DNA of 21,600 nt from JAPOQD01 sp964620555 (GTDB taxonomy: Bacteria; Pseudomonadota; Gammaproteobacteria; Pseudomonadales; Halieaceae). The notes below the pieces were generated by a model, which did no database searches, was not told the origin of the DNA, and saw only the letters and a list, made by a program, of their open reading frames with translations. The stretch is taken from positions 1-21,600 of the forward strand of contig CAZUGZ010000038.1 in NCBI GenBank assembly GCA_964620555.1, in the 5' to 3' direction. The translations under genes were made by a program, and so were the position numbers. Of this stretch, positions 7,304 to 14,395 are shown piece after piece (the first letter of the stretch is position 1; every line of letters starts with the position of its first letter).

Positions 7304-8149
7304 TCAGGCCTGGCCCTGCAGTATCCTGGCGAAGGCCTGTTCCATGTTCGCCTGCCGATTCACGGTATCCCCCAGTGAAGCTCCACCATCGACCACCAGG
7401 TCGATCCCGGTAATCTGCCGGGCGCGGTCGCTGGCGAGAAACAGCGCCGCCTCGGCAATATCCCGCGGCTCGCCTACCTGCTTGAGAACCTGCATGTCCA
7501 TCATGGCATCCATGGATGCATCGAGAATCCGGTCGCCGATTTCCTCGTCCATCTCTACATTCATCGCAACGATCCCGGTCTTGATGGGGCCCGGAGATAT
7601 CGAGTTGACCCGTACCCCGAATGGCCCCAGTTCAATGGCCAGCGAACGGGTGAACGCAATCACGCCCGCCTTGGCCGCCCGGTAATCGGGCACGCCGTAG
7701 CCGGGGTAGCTGCCGCCTATCGAGGCGGTATTGAGAATGACACCCTTGCCCCGCTCGACCATGTGCCTGCCCGCCGCCCTGGCTCCCAACATGGGCCCCA
7801 GCAGATCGACGGCCATCACCCGGTTGAAGGTCGCAAGGTCGTTTTTCAGGAAGTCGGAGGAACCTTCGGCCCCACTCACGCCCGCATTGTTGAACAGGAT
7901 GTCCAGGTCACCGAAGTTGTCGATGGCAAATGCAACAGCGCCTTCGATGGAATCGGCCCGGGATACATCGGTCTGTTTGCAGGCGACTGCGTCACCCAGT
8001 GAGCGGGCCAGCTCTTCACCCTGTTCTTCCAGCAGGTCCGCGATGACGACGCGAGCGCCTTCGGCCACGAACAACTCGACGGTGGCCCTGCCGATACCGG
8101 AGGCGCCGCCGGTAACGAGGGCAACTTTCCCTTTCAAACTGGCTGTCAT
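7304..8149 (-). CDS. short-chain dehydrogenase/reductase (NAD-type)
   Basis: This 281-aa classical SDR has TGGASGIG (13-20), Asp38 at the end of strand 2 (favouring NAD over NADP), NNAG (87-90), and catalytic Ser143, Tyr156 and Lys160 (DYRAAK). The C-terminal part VVDGGASLGD is typical of the family; an extra tail of about 25 residues (MEQAFARILQ) is shared in style with the SDR at 10565-11398, so the two are probably paralogues. It would oxidise a secondary alcohol or dihydrodiol made by the nearby oxygenases. The internal ATG at 8149 is chosen over an upstream in-frame start because GGAAG lies just before it and the Rossmann fold begins there. It lies 46 bases after the ferredoxin gene. Confidence 0.92.
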   Translation of the reverse strand: MTASLKGKVALVTGGASGIGRATVELFVAEGARVVIADLLEEQGEELARSLGDAVACKQTDVSRADSIEGAVAFAIDNFGDLDILFNNAGVSGAEGSSDFLKNDLATFNRVMAVDLLGPMLGARAAGRHMVERGKGVILNTASIGGSYPGYGVPDYRAAKAGVIAFTRSLAIELGPFGVRVNSISPGPIKTGIVAMNVEMDEEIGDRILDASMDAMMDMQVLKQVGEPRDIAEAALFLASDRARQITGIDLVVDGGASLGDTVNRQANMEQAFARILQGQA

Positions 8150-8195
8150 TGCTTCCGTTCTCCATAACACCCAATCAGGTGAATGAGAGTGCTGT

Positions 8196-8520
8196 TCAAA
8201 TCTGTGATTCCGGCAAATTCAGCACAATCCCGTCCAGNNNNNNNNNNCACCGAAATCTGGCAGGACAGACGACTCCCCTCGGTTCGCTGTTCCAGGCCGA
8301 ATTCCAGCATGGTCTCTTCTTCGTCCGAGATTGCGGGAACGCGTTCCAGCCAGGCCGGCTCGATCATGACGTGGCAGGTGGCACAGGCACACGCCCCCCC
8401 GCAGTCGGCCAGGATTCCCGGAACGTTGTTGCTGCAGGCCACCTCCATCAGGCTCTTGCCAGGCTCGGCCTCCACCTCATGCTCGGTGCCATCAAATTCA
8501 ATGTATTTCACGGAAACCAT
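8196..8520 (-). CDS. [2Fe-2S] ferredoxin, adrenodoxin/putidaredoxin type, crossing an assembly gap
   Basis: This ferredoxin has Cys40, Cys46, Cys49 and Cys87 in the pattern C-x5-C-x2-C...C, with the context ADCGGACACATCHV and SRLSCQ, typical of P450 and Rieske electron donors. The sequence contains 10 Ns (8238-8247). Beyond them the minus strand reads LDGIVLNLPESQI and then a stop at 8196, which is the expected C-terminus of the family. This is in frame only if the true gap is a multiple of 3; 9 bases would give a normal 107-aa protein, with three residues between SV and LDG as in putidaredoxin. The gene should not be called a frameshift. The RBS is weak. It is a likely donor for the P450 at 15525 and/or the Rieske enzymes. 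Confidence 0.9.
8238..8247. other. assembly gap (10 Ns)
   Basis: Ten undetermined bases inside the ferredoxin gene. The reading frames on the two sides fit a true length of 9 rather than 10, so the number of Ns is probably a placeholder. Confidence 0.95.
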
Positions 8521-8692
8521 GGAACGGCTCACTTTCTCCCACTTTGCGGAATCTGTACTTCGGCCCCACATTCTGACCGCCTTCGAACCCACTCCGGTTA
8601 CTTTGCAGCCGGGGGCAACATAAGAGTTTATAGAGACGCATGTTGTCTGAAAAGAAAAATGCATCAGCAAATTTGTCGAAGCACATCAGATT

Positions 8693-10000
8693 TCAGGTAG
8701 CTCCGGTGGCTCGCTGCTCCCGTTCGTAGGCCTTGATCCGCTCATCGATCATCTTGTGAAAGTGGCGGATATTATGCTCCTCGTCGATCAGCGGATACGC
8801 GCTGTACACCCGGGATTCCAGGCCCCGCTGGGTCGCCTCCAGGGTCCCCAGGTCCTGCAGCACGCTGTCCAGCACCAGGCCGGTACCGGTCTTCTGGGAA
8901 AACAATTCGGAAAAGTTCCTGGCGGGCTGAAAGTACTGGTTGATCTCGAACCGCATGCGGTCGTGGGCCAGGGGCCAGTAGTTGTAGGTATTGATCCAAC
9001 CCGGCGCGTAGATCTGCAACTGGAAATTGGGGAACACCGTGAAGGTTACCGCCACCCAATCGGTCTGCTCCGGCGTGAACGCCGCCCGCGGGGGGGCGAT
9101 CTTCTGCGCCGGCGGTATCTGCGTGCCGGTCACCGACGCTCTCGACACCCGCTCGATATCGAAGGTATAGGATCCCTCGGGTACCGTACCGCAGGCCACG
9201 GCGGTCCTGTGGGGGCCGTCAAAGCGGCTGGGCGGCGCACGGAATACCACGTTGCGCAAATTGACCATGATCTCGCTGTGCAGTACCGATCCGTGCCAGG
9301 CCTCGGAAAAGGCATCGTGCAGCGTCTTCCAGTTGCTGTTGATTTCACCCTTGCCGTACACGTGCTGCGTGTACAGTTCCACCGGGATGTCGTCCAGTGC
9401 CGCCCAGATGTGTTCCCCCATGTAGTCACGCAGGGATTGCTCCGGCCCACCCGGGGTGAAATTGGCAAAGATATAGCCGTTCCAGAATTCCAGGGGTACC
9501 TCCACCAGGTGCAGGTCACAGCCCTGGGAGCCAAACCAGTTGTCCGGATCCCGCAACACTTCCATGCGTCCGTCCAGGCCGAAGCCAAGGCCGTGGTATT
9601 TGCAGAAAAAGGCCATGGCCTTACCCGATTTTTCTTCCCCCGGGTGGCCTTCCCAGACCAGTTTGTTGCCCCGGTGCGGACATACGTTGTGAAATGCGCG
9701 GATGGTCTCGTCCTTGCCGCGAACCACGATGAGGGAAGTTTTCAGAATGTCGATTTCCTTGGTGAAGTAGCTCCCCACCTTGGGCAAACGCAGGTCGCGA
9801 CCGACATTGATCCAGCAGCGCCTGAAAATCGCTTCCCTCTCCAGTTCGAAACTGCGCGGTGAAATCGCGTGCTCGTAGCTGATCAGCCCGGTACCGATAT
9901 CCGGATGATCTTCGTAGTGTCGCTGATCGTAGACACCGCCACCGGCTATGATCCTGTCTCCAGCGGAAATGTGCGGTGTATCGGGCATATCCGAACTCAC
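8693..10000 (-). CDS. Rieske non-heme iron oxygenase alpha subunit (copy 1)
   Basis: This 435-aa ring-hydroxylating oxygenase large subunit has Rieske [2Fe-2S] ligands Cys107, His109 (CPHRGN), Cys133 and His136 (CKYHGLGF). The mononuclear iron site is His236 and His241 (SEAWHGSVLH) with Asp383 (LQDLGTLEA). The bridging residue that is Asp205 in naphthalene dioxygenase is here Glu233, as in carnitine-type oxygenases. It would hydroxylate or demethylate a pathway intermediate using electrons from a ferredoxin. No conventional beta subunit lies next to it; instead an unknown 109-aa protein ends 5 bases upstream. The start is a GTG at 10000, with an alternative ATG at 9988; neither has a clear RBS, suggesting translational coupling. 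The C-terminal domain is full length. Confidence 0.95.
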   Translation of the reverse strand: MSSDMPDTPHISAGDRIIAGGGVYDQRHYEDHPDIGTGLISYEHAISPRSFELEREAIFRRCWINVGRDLRLPKVGSYFTKEIDILKTSLIVVRGKDETIRAFHNVCPHRGNKLVWEGHPGEEKSGKAMAFFCKYHGLGFGLDGRMEVLRDPDNWFGSQGCDLHLVEVPLEFWNGYIFANFTPGGPEQSLRDYMGEHIWAALDDIPVELYTQHVYGKGEINSNWKTLHDAFSEAWHGSVLHSEIMVNLRNVVFRAPPSRFDGPHRTAVACGTVPEGSYTFDIERVSRASVTGTQIPPAQKIAPPRAAFTPEQTDWVAVTFTVFPNFQLQIYAPGWINTYNYWPLAHDRMRFEINQYFQPARNFSELFSQKTGTGLVLDSVLQDLGTLEATQRGLESRVYSAYPLIDEEHNIRHFHKMIDERIKAYEREQRATGAT

Positions 10001-10005
10001 GGCGT

Positions 10006-10335
10006 TCAGGCCAGTTCGACGTCCATGACCATATCGAAGCTGGTGGCGCCACTGTCGGGCACCGCGGGACTGCGGAATATATCCACCGCGGGGCCCACCA
10101 CGCCCATGGCAAACATCAGGCGCGCCAATCGTTTGTCCTCCTCCCCATACTGGTCAAATGCCCTCTGGTCCAGGTAGGTCTTGATGGCTTCGGCCCGCTC
10201 CAGCATGTCGGCGTAGAATTTCCCGAGTTCGTCCATGGACGAACCAAGGCGCGCCGCGTAGCGCGCATTGAAATCCGGCAAATCCCACTTGTCGACGTAG
10301 GTTTCCAGGTCTGCAAACTGCTTCGGCAAGCTCAT
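10006..10335 (-). CDS. uncharacterised small helical protein paired with Rieske oxygenase (copy 1)
   Basis: This 109-aa protein is of a family I do not recognise. The ATG at 10335 matches the start of its paralogue at 12615 and has GAGGA upstream; a longer frame to 10392 is not supported. It appears all-helical and acidic, with shared positions including LPxQFxxLxxYxDxWD near the N-terminus, YAAR, FY, a YLD segment, and a C-terminal F-x-x-P-x-VPDS (about 87-95). It has no Cys pattern, signal peptide or membrane segment. Both copies are the first gene before a Rieske alpha subunit, so it is likely an accessory or small subunit of that enzyme. Its promoter region holds the best palindrome of the shared family (10401-10414). 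Confidence 0.8.
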   Translation of the reverse strand: MSLPKQFADLETYVDKWDLPDFNARYAARLGSSMDELGKFYADMLERAEAIKTYLDQRAFDQYGEEDKRLARLMFAMGVVGPAVDIFRSPAVPDSGATSFDMVMDVELA

Positions 10336-10400
10336 GTTCCTCGTCCCCAACCGGGTTGGGCACGTCCTGTCCTGGGTCCAGGTAACGCGCATCTTTTATA

Positions 10401-10414
10401 TCGACATCTGTCGA
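10401..10414. promoter_or_regulatory. predicted TetR operator, small protein/Rieske 1 promoter
   Basis: TCGACA-TC-TGTCGA is a perfect inverted repeat with 6-base arms and a 2-base centre. On the minus strand a -10-like TATAAA (10395-10400) lies directly downstream, so a bound repressor would sit between -35 and -10. Confidence 0.6.
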
Positions 10415-10525
10415 ATTTCCACAGTAACGGGTCGCTCCCCGAATGTCAACGCAATGCTGCCCTGCCCTGACTGCGCAGGGAAAATCGCTGGCATGAATCC
10501 ATACAATCTGTTTGAGATGATATGA

Positions 10526-10539
10526 TCAACAACTGTATC
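10526..10539. promoter_or_regulatory. predicted TetR operator, SDR operon promoter
   Basis: TCAACA-AC-TGTATC has the shared core ACA-NN-TGT. It begins at the last base of a good -10 (TATGAT, 10521-10526), so it would cover the transcription start of the plus-strand SDR genes. The -35 is weak. Confidence 0.5.
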
Positions 10540-10564
10540 GCGAACAGATTCAGAGGATGTCGGC

Positions 10565-11398
10565 ATGGACAAGCTGCTGGCCGGGAAAGTGGCGGTGATC
10601 ACCGGCGCCGCGCGGGGCATGGGAGAGGCGAGTGCGCGGCGTTTCGTGGAAGAAGGCGCCCGGGTGGTGATGGCCGATGTTCTGGACCAACAGGGGCAGG
10701 CTGTTGCAGAGAGCCTGGGTGATGCCGCTGTCTATTGTCACGCCGACGTCACCCGACCCGAACAGGTTCAATCGTTGATCGATACCGCGGTGAACCGGTT
10801 CGGTGGTCTGCATATCATGTTCAGCAACGCCGGCATCATGGGAGATGCCCGGAAAAACTTCCTGGAAGAGGACTTCCAGTCGTTTCAGAAAACCATGGAA
10901 ATCAACCTGCTGGGCCCGCTGCTGGGGGCCAGCTTCGCCGGGCGCCACATGGCCGGCCACGGCGGCGGCTGTATCCTGACCACCGCTTCCAGTTCGGCAC
11001 TCTACGGCGGTTACGGCGTCATCCCCTACCGCACCACCAAGGCGGGAGTAGTCGGCATGACCAGGTCCCTGGCCATCGAACTGGGCAAGTACGGCATTCG
11101 CGTCAATTGCATTTCTCCAGGCCCGACGCGCACCCCGATGACCGTGGTATTGGAGGGGATGCCGGAAGACAGGATCGAAGAATTGACCGATGCATCCATG
11201 GAATTGATGCGGGGGCGGATGCCGCTGGGCCGCCTCGGCATGCCCGAGGATATCGCCAACGCGGCAGTCTTCCTGGCCAGTGACCTCGCCGCCCAGATCA
11301 CCGGCGTGAACCTGGCGGTGGACGGCGGAGAAACAGCCGGAAATATGGAAAATACCGCGGAAAGAATTCTGCGTCGTTACGGGGAAATACTGACTTGA
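10565..11398 (+). CDS. short-chain dehydrogenase/reductase (NAD-type)
   Basis: This 277-aa classical SDR has the glycine motif TGAARGMG (13-20), Asp38 favouring NAD, SNAG (87-90) and catalytic Ser142, Tyr155 and Lys159 (PYRTTK). The C-terminal tail (about residues 255-277, MENTAERILRRYG) resembles the one in the SDR at 7304-8149, and the two match along most of their length (EEGARVV.AD, LLGP.LGA, AGRHM, SLAIELG..G.RVN.ISPGP), which points to an old duplication. The RBS GAGGA is 7-8 bases before the ATG. It is first of an operon with the SDR at 11427 (28-base gap). It should act on an alcohol formed by the oxygenases; the exact substrate is not visible. Confidence 0.93.
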   Translation: MDKLLAGKVAVITGAARGMGEASARRFVEEGARVVMADVLDQQGQAVAESLGDAAVYCHADVTRPEQVQSLIDTAVNRFGGLHIMFSNAGIMGDARKNFLEEDFQSFQKTMEINLLGPLLGASFAGRHMAGHGGGCILTTASSSALYGGYGVIPYRTTKAGVVGMTRSLAIELGKYGIRVNCISPGPTRTPMTVVLEGMPEDRIEELTDASMELMRGRMPLGRLGMPEDIANAAVFLASDLAAQITGVNLAVDGGETAGNMENTAERILRRYGEILT

Positions 11399-11426
11399 TG
11401 GTCCGCACCCCGAAGGAGACCTGATC

Positions 11427-12245
11427 ATGGGAGTACTGAGTGCCAGGGTGGCCGTCGTCACCGGCGGAGCGTCCGGCATCGGCCGGGCCACTGCCCTGAA
11501 AATGGCCGCCGAGGGGGCTTCCGTCGTTATCGGCGACATAGACGGCGCGGGTTCGGATGCGGTTGTGGAGACCATATGCGGCTCGGGTGGCATCGCGAGT
11601 TCCATCCCCACGGATGTGTCGCAACCGGAACAGGTTGAGCACCTGATCGCGGAGACGGTATCCCGCTACGGGGGGCTGCAGGTGTTGTGCAACAACGCTG
11701 CTGACCTGTCCCTGCTGCAGCACGACGGCGATTTCCTGCAGACCCGGATCGACACCTGGGACCGAACCTACGCGGCAGACCTCCGCTCGGTCATGGCGGC
11801 ATGCAAATACGCGATCCCGCACATGCTGGCCGCCGGCGGTGGAGCCATCGTCAACGTCTCCTCAGTGGATGGAATCGCCGGCGACAACACCCGCTTTGCC
11901 TACGCGGCAGCCAAGGCCGGGATCAACATTCTTACCCAGTGTACCGCCACCACCTACGGCAAGCGGGGCATTCGCTGCAATGCCGTATTGCCGGGGTTGG
12001 TGCTGTCTCCCCCGGCGCTGGAGACCTTCTCCCGGGAACCGGAGATCCGGGCAGCTTTCGAAGACAATGTGCTCACCCCGCATCTGGGCACACCCGAGGA
12101 AGTGGCCGCCGCAATCGTCTTTCTCGCCAGCGACGCCGCTTCCTATATCAACGGGCAGTTGCTGCCGGTGGACGGCGGCCTGCTGAGTCACGTGCCCCAC
12201 TACGCGCAGGTGAAACAGCATTTCGCCAGCGCCGGGAGTGAGTGA
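11427..12245 (+). CDS. short-chain dehydrogenase/reductase
   Basis: This 272-aa SDR has TGGASGIG (12-19), Asp37 at the end of strand 2 (NAD preference), and catalytic Ser146, Tyr159 and Lys163 (YAAAK). The usual NNAG is NNAA (89-92), a tolerated variant. The C-terminal LLPVDGGLLS is normal for the family. RBS AGGAG precedes the ATG by about 8 bases. It is the second gene of the two-SDR operon that starts at 10565. It is less similar to the SDRs at 7304 and 10565 than those are to each other, so it probably serves a separate dehydrogenation step. Confidence 0.92.
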   Translation: MGVLSARVAVVTGGASGIGRATALKMAAEGASVVIGDIDGAGSDAVVETICGSGGIASSIPTDVSQPEQVEHLIAETVSRYGGLQVLCNNAADLSLLQHDGDFLQTRIDTWDRTYAADLRSVMAACKYAIPHMLAAGGGAIVNVSSVDGIAGDNTRFAYAAAKAGINILTQCTATTYGKRGIRCNAVLPGLVLSPPALETFSREPEIRAAFEDNVLTPHLGTPEEVAAAIVFLASDAASYINGQLLPVDGGLLSHVPHYAQVKQHFASAGSE

Positions 12246-12257
12246 ATCCGGACTGAG

Positions 12258-12282
12258 GCAGCCAGCCCCTCAATCCGGCTGC
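12258..12282 (+). terminator. possible hairpin after the two-SDR operon
   Basis: GCAGCC and GGCTGC form a 6-bp stem around a 13-base loop shortly after the SDR stop codon; a second small stem (CCGGC/GCCGG, 12302-12317) follows and leads into CAAATTT. Neither has a proper T-tract, so termination here is only a suggestion. Confidence 0.25.
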
Positions 12283-12370
12283 GCCGATACCTTGAACCGG
12301 ACCGGCAGGCTGGCCGGCAAATTTCCCGAATAAATATTGACACAAGCTGGTAAGACATGCAAATATTAAA

Positions 12371-12384
12371 ACGACAGGTGTCTA
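12371..12384. promoter_or_regulatory. predicted TetR operator, second Rieske operon
   Basis: ACGACA-GG-TGTCTA fits the shared palindrome, with a perfect right half. A perfect -35 (TTGACA, 12337-12342) lies upstream; the -10 at the right distance (12360-12366, AT-rich) is poor. The site would cover the transcription start of the transcript holding the hydratase remnant, the small protein and Rieske 2. Confidence 0.5.
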
Positions 12385-12454
12385 CATATCCGTTGTGTGC
12401 GTACATGGCTGCACATCATGGCGTTGTGGTGGGAGGGCACGGTCGGAGAAACAT

Positions 12455-12610
12455 GTGGATTATTCGAAGTTTTCCAACATCAACGTCGAATTGCACGGCG
12501 ATGGCGTACTGGTGGCAACTCTCAACCGGCCAGACCACCTGAACGCGCTCAATGCCGGAGGGTCATGGGGCGGGAGCCCTGAAACGAAGAATCATGTCAT
12601 AGGAGGATAG
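12455..12610 (+). pseudogene. truncated enoyl-CoA hydratase/isomerase (N-terminal remnant)
   Basis: A GTG at 12455 with GGAGAA 4-5 bases upstream opens a frame whose first 35 residues look like the N-terminus of a crotonase-family protein (INVELHGDGVLVATLNRP, then DHLNALNA; the LNRP..LNALN block is characteristic). After residue 35 the similarity stops; the frame continues for about 16 unrelated residues to a TAG at 12608-12610. A full enzyme would need about 220 more residues, including both oxyanion-hole segments, so the gene is broken, apparently by an internal deletion. The promoter, operator and translation start are kept. The remnant stop is 4 bases before the next gene, so it may now act as a short leader for it. 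Confidence 0.65.
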
Positions 12611-12614
12611 CGCA

Positions 12615-12959
12615 ATGTCCGGAGACACCAGTCAATTGCTACCCGATCAATTTTCCGAACTGAACCAGTATATCGACCGCTGGGACAACCGCGGTATGGC
12701 GGATCAGTATGCGGCTCGCGTGAACAGTACCATGGAAGAGATGCAGGGATTCTATGATGCGGTGAAAGCCCGTATCCCCGAAATCAGGGACTACCTGGAT
12801 AGCAAGGAATTTTCCGAGTACAGCGAGGGGGACAGAATCCTTGGCAACCTGGTTTTTGCCTGGGTGCCGGTGGCGGAGTCGGTCGAGGTGTTCAAGCAAC
12901 CGACGGTACCCGATTCGAAGTCGTGGTGGAACATCGTCGATGAACCGGAGAATTTCTGA
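12615..12959 (+). CDS. uncharacterised small helical protein paired with Rieske oxygenase (copy 2)
   Basis: This 114-aa protein is paralogous to the one at 10006-10335. The two share L-P-x-QF-x-x-L near the N-terminus, Y-x-D-x-WD, YAAR, S-x-M-x-E, a YLD segment, an acidic F-x-x-Y-x-E-x-D stretch, a hydrophobic FA segment (around 76-85) and F-x-x-P-x-VPDS. This copy has a Trp-rich, acidic end (SWWNIVDEPENF). No known domain, metal-binding pattern, signal or membrane segment was found. The RBS is strong (AGGAGG, about 8 bases from the ATG). The Rieske gene begins 61 bases after its stop. As in copy 1, the small gene is upstream of the large subunit, so a structural or loading role for the oxygenase is likely. 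Confidence 0.8.
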   Translation: MSGDTSQLLPDQFSELNQYIDRWDNRGMADQYAARVNSTMEEMQGFYDAVKARIPEIRDYLDSKEFSEYSEGDRILGNLVFAWVPVAESVEVFKQPTVPDSKSWWNIVDEPENF

Positions 12960-13020
12960 ATCCCGTCCCGATGGGGTTGACGATGATTACAACACTGGAT
13001 TCCAGTGAGGAGTAAAAAAG

Positions 13021-14298
13021 ATGAGCGACGAAGCGATTTTCAAAAGTGGCCGCCCGGACGAGGGCTGGACCAGGATGTATGGCCTGGGTGAAGAAAAAGT
13101 CAGCTACGAGGACACGATTTCGCCAGAGTTTTTTGAACTCGAGATAGAGGCGATTTTCAGACCCGCCTGGCACTACGTGGGCCGCGTCGAGCGCGTGCCG
13201 AAACCCGGTATGTACTTCACCAAGGAATTCGAAATTCTGAAAGCGTCGGTGCTGGTGACCCGCGATGACGAGCAGAACCTGCGCGTGTACCACAATGTCT
13301 GTCCACATCGGGGCAACAAGCTGATGTGGAGCACAGATGCTTCACAAGAGGTCTCGGGGCGCTGCAAAACCTTTCACTGCAAGTTCCACGGCATCCAGTA
13401 CCATACCAATGGCAAGGTGGCGCTGCTGACCGAAAAGGAAGCCTGGCTGGGCGACCAGGGCAGGGAACTTCAGTTGGCGGAAGTTCCCTTTGAAGTCTGG
13501 AACGGGTTTATCTTCATCAACCTGAACCCGGGTGGCCCCAGGGAGAGCCTGCAGGAATTCCTGGGGGAACCATATTACAGCGGGTTCGACGGCTATCCCT
13601 TCGAACTGTGCACGGAACGCTTCTTTTTCACGGCGCGTGCCAAGGCCAACTGGAAAACCATGATCGACGGCTTTTCCGAGACCTACCATGCCGCCACCAC
13701 TCATGCGCTGCCGTTCAAAACGCAACCCTCGGAGACGCTGTTGCTGGGGGCTGAGCATTTCGGAATTCACGGTCGCCACCGCATGATGATCTACCAGGAC
13801 TGGGGTGAAATCATCAATTTCGACTACGAGCGACTGACCCAGGGCTTCGGCACCGGGCCGCGCATCGATTTCCCGGACGAATTGCACGAGCTGCCGCTGA
13901 TTTCCAACCCCACCCAGATCGACAACTGGGGGAGTGTATCCCACAAGATCTGGCCGCAGATGTTTCTGCAGCACTACAATCCCGGATGGTACCTCACCTA
14001 CATGATGTGTCCGCTGACCTACAATGAGATGCGCTTTGAAGTGGAAATCTTCATGCCCAAGGCAAAAAATTTCAGCGATGCCCTGGCGCAGAAGGCGAGC
14101 CTGTACATGTTTCTGGACGCCGCCCTGCAGGACTTCAGCCTGCTCGAGGCCACCCAGTTGGGTCTGGAGACCCGCGCTTTCGACAGGTATCCCCTGACGG
14201 ATCAGGAAATCCTGTTGCGTGCGTTTCACCAGGAAGTTTACCGGGTGGTCGAGGACTACAAGCGCAAGCAGGGAGCAGAAGTCATCGGCAGGTCCTGA
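13021..14298 (+). CDS. Rieske non-heme iron oxygenase alpha subunit (copy 2)
   Basis: This 425-aa large subunit has Rieske ligands Cys94, His96 (CPHRGN), Cys120 and His123 (CKFHGIQY). The mononuclear iron is held by His223 and His228 (SETYHAATTH) and Asp371 (LQDFSLLEA), with Glu220 at the bridging position. It is clearly homologous to the protein at 8693-10000 over the whole length (SYE..ISP, FELE.EAIFR, YFTKE.EILK, PGGP..SL, WKT, LEATQ.GLE), but the middle catalytic region (about 230-310) has diverged, so a different substrate or position is expected. GAGGAG lies about 8 bases before the ATG. No beta subunit or reductase follows. Confidence 0.95.
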   Translation: MSDEAIFKSGRPDEGWTRMYGLGEEKVSYEDTISPEFFELEIEAIFRPAWHYVGRVERVPKPGMYFTKEFEILKASVLVTRDDEQNLRVYHNVCPHRGNKLMWSTDASQEVSGRCKTFHCKFHGIQYHTNGKVALLTEKEAWLGDQGRELQLAEVPFEVWNGFIFINLNPGGPRESLQEFLGEPYYSGFDGYPFELCTERFFFTARAKANWKTMIDGFSETYHAATTHALPFKTQPSETLLLGAEHFGIHGRHRMMIYQDWGEIINFDYERLTQGFGTGPRIDFPDELHELPLISNPTQIDNWGSVSHKIWPQMFLQHYNPGWYLTYMMCPLTYNEMRFEVEIFMPKAKNFSDALAQKASLYMFLDAALQDFSLLEATQLGLETRAFDRYPLTDQEILLRAFHQEVYRVVEDYKRKQGAEVIGRS

Positions 14299-14329
14299 CC
14301 GGCATATCCCACCGACCTTGCGCCGCAAA

Positions 14330-14354
14330 CCCCGGCGAGTAACGCGGGCCGGGG
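14330..14354. terminator. possible bidirectional terminator hairpin
   Basis: CCCCGGC (14330-14336) and GCCGGGG (14348-14354) form a strong 7-bp G+C stem with an 11-base loop, between the convergent Rieske 2 and luciferase-like genes. There is no T-tract on either side, so the call rests on position and stem strength. Confidence 0.35.
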
Positions 14355-14395
14355 CCCAGTGAAACCATTGGCGGGTCAGCGAACTGCAGCAGCCG

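Noticed and set aside
8634..8648. AGAC-N7-GTCT inverted repeat upstream of the putidaredoxin-type ferredoxin
   Set aside because: It lies near a possible minus-strand -10 (8627-8632) and contains TGTCTG, but spacing differs from the shared palindrome, so I did not count it as an eighth site.
8146..8670. 174-codon frame reading through the N gap
   Set aside because: It uses an artefactual frame after the Ns and an N-terminal extension of 50 residues that does not look like ferredoxin; the gene is better drawn as 8196-8520.
12357..12542. Short overlapping frames in the region before the second small protein
   Set aside because: Only the frame with the crotonase-like N-terminus (12455-12610) shows protein similarity; the others have no RBS and unusual composition.
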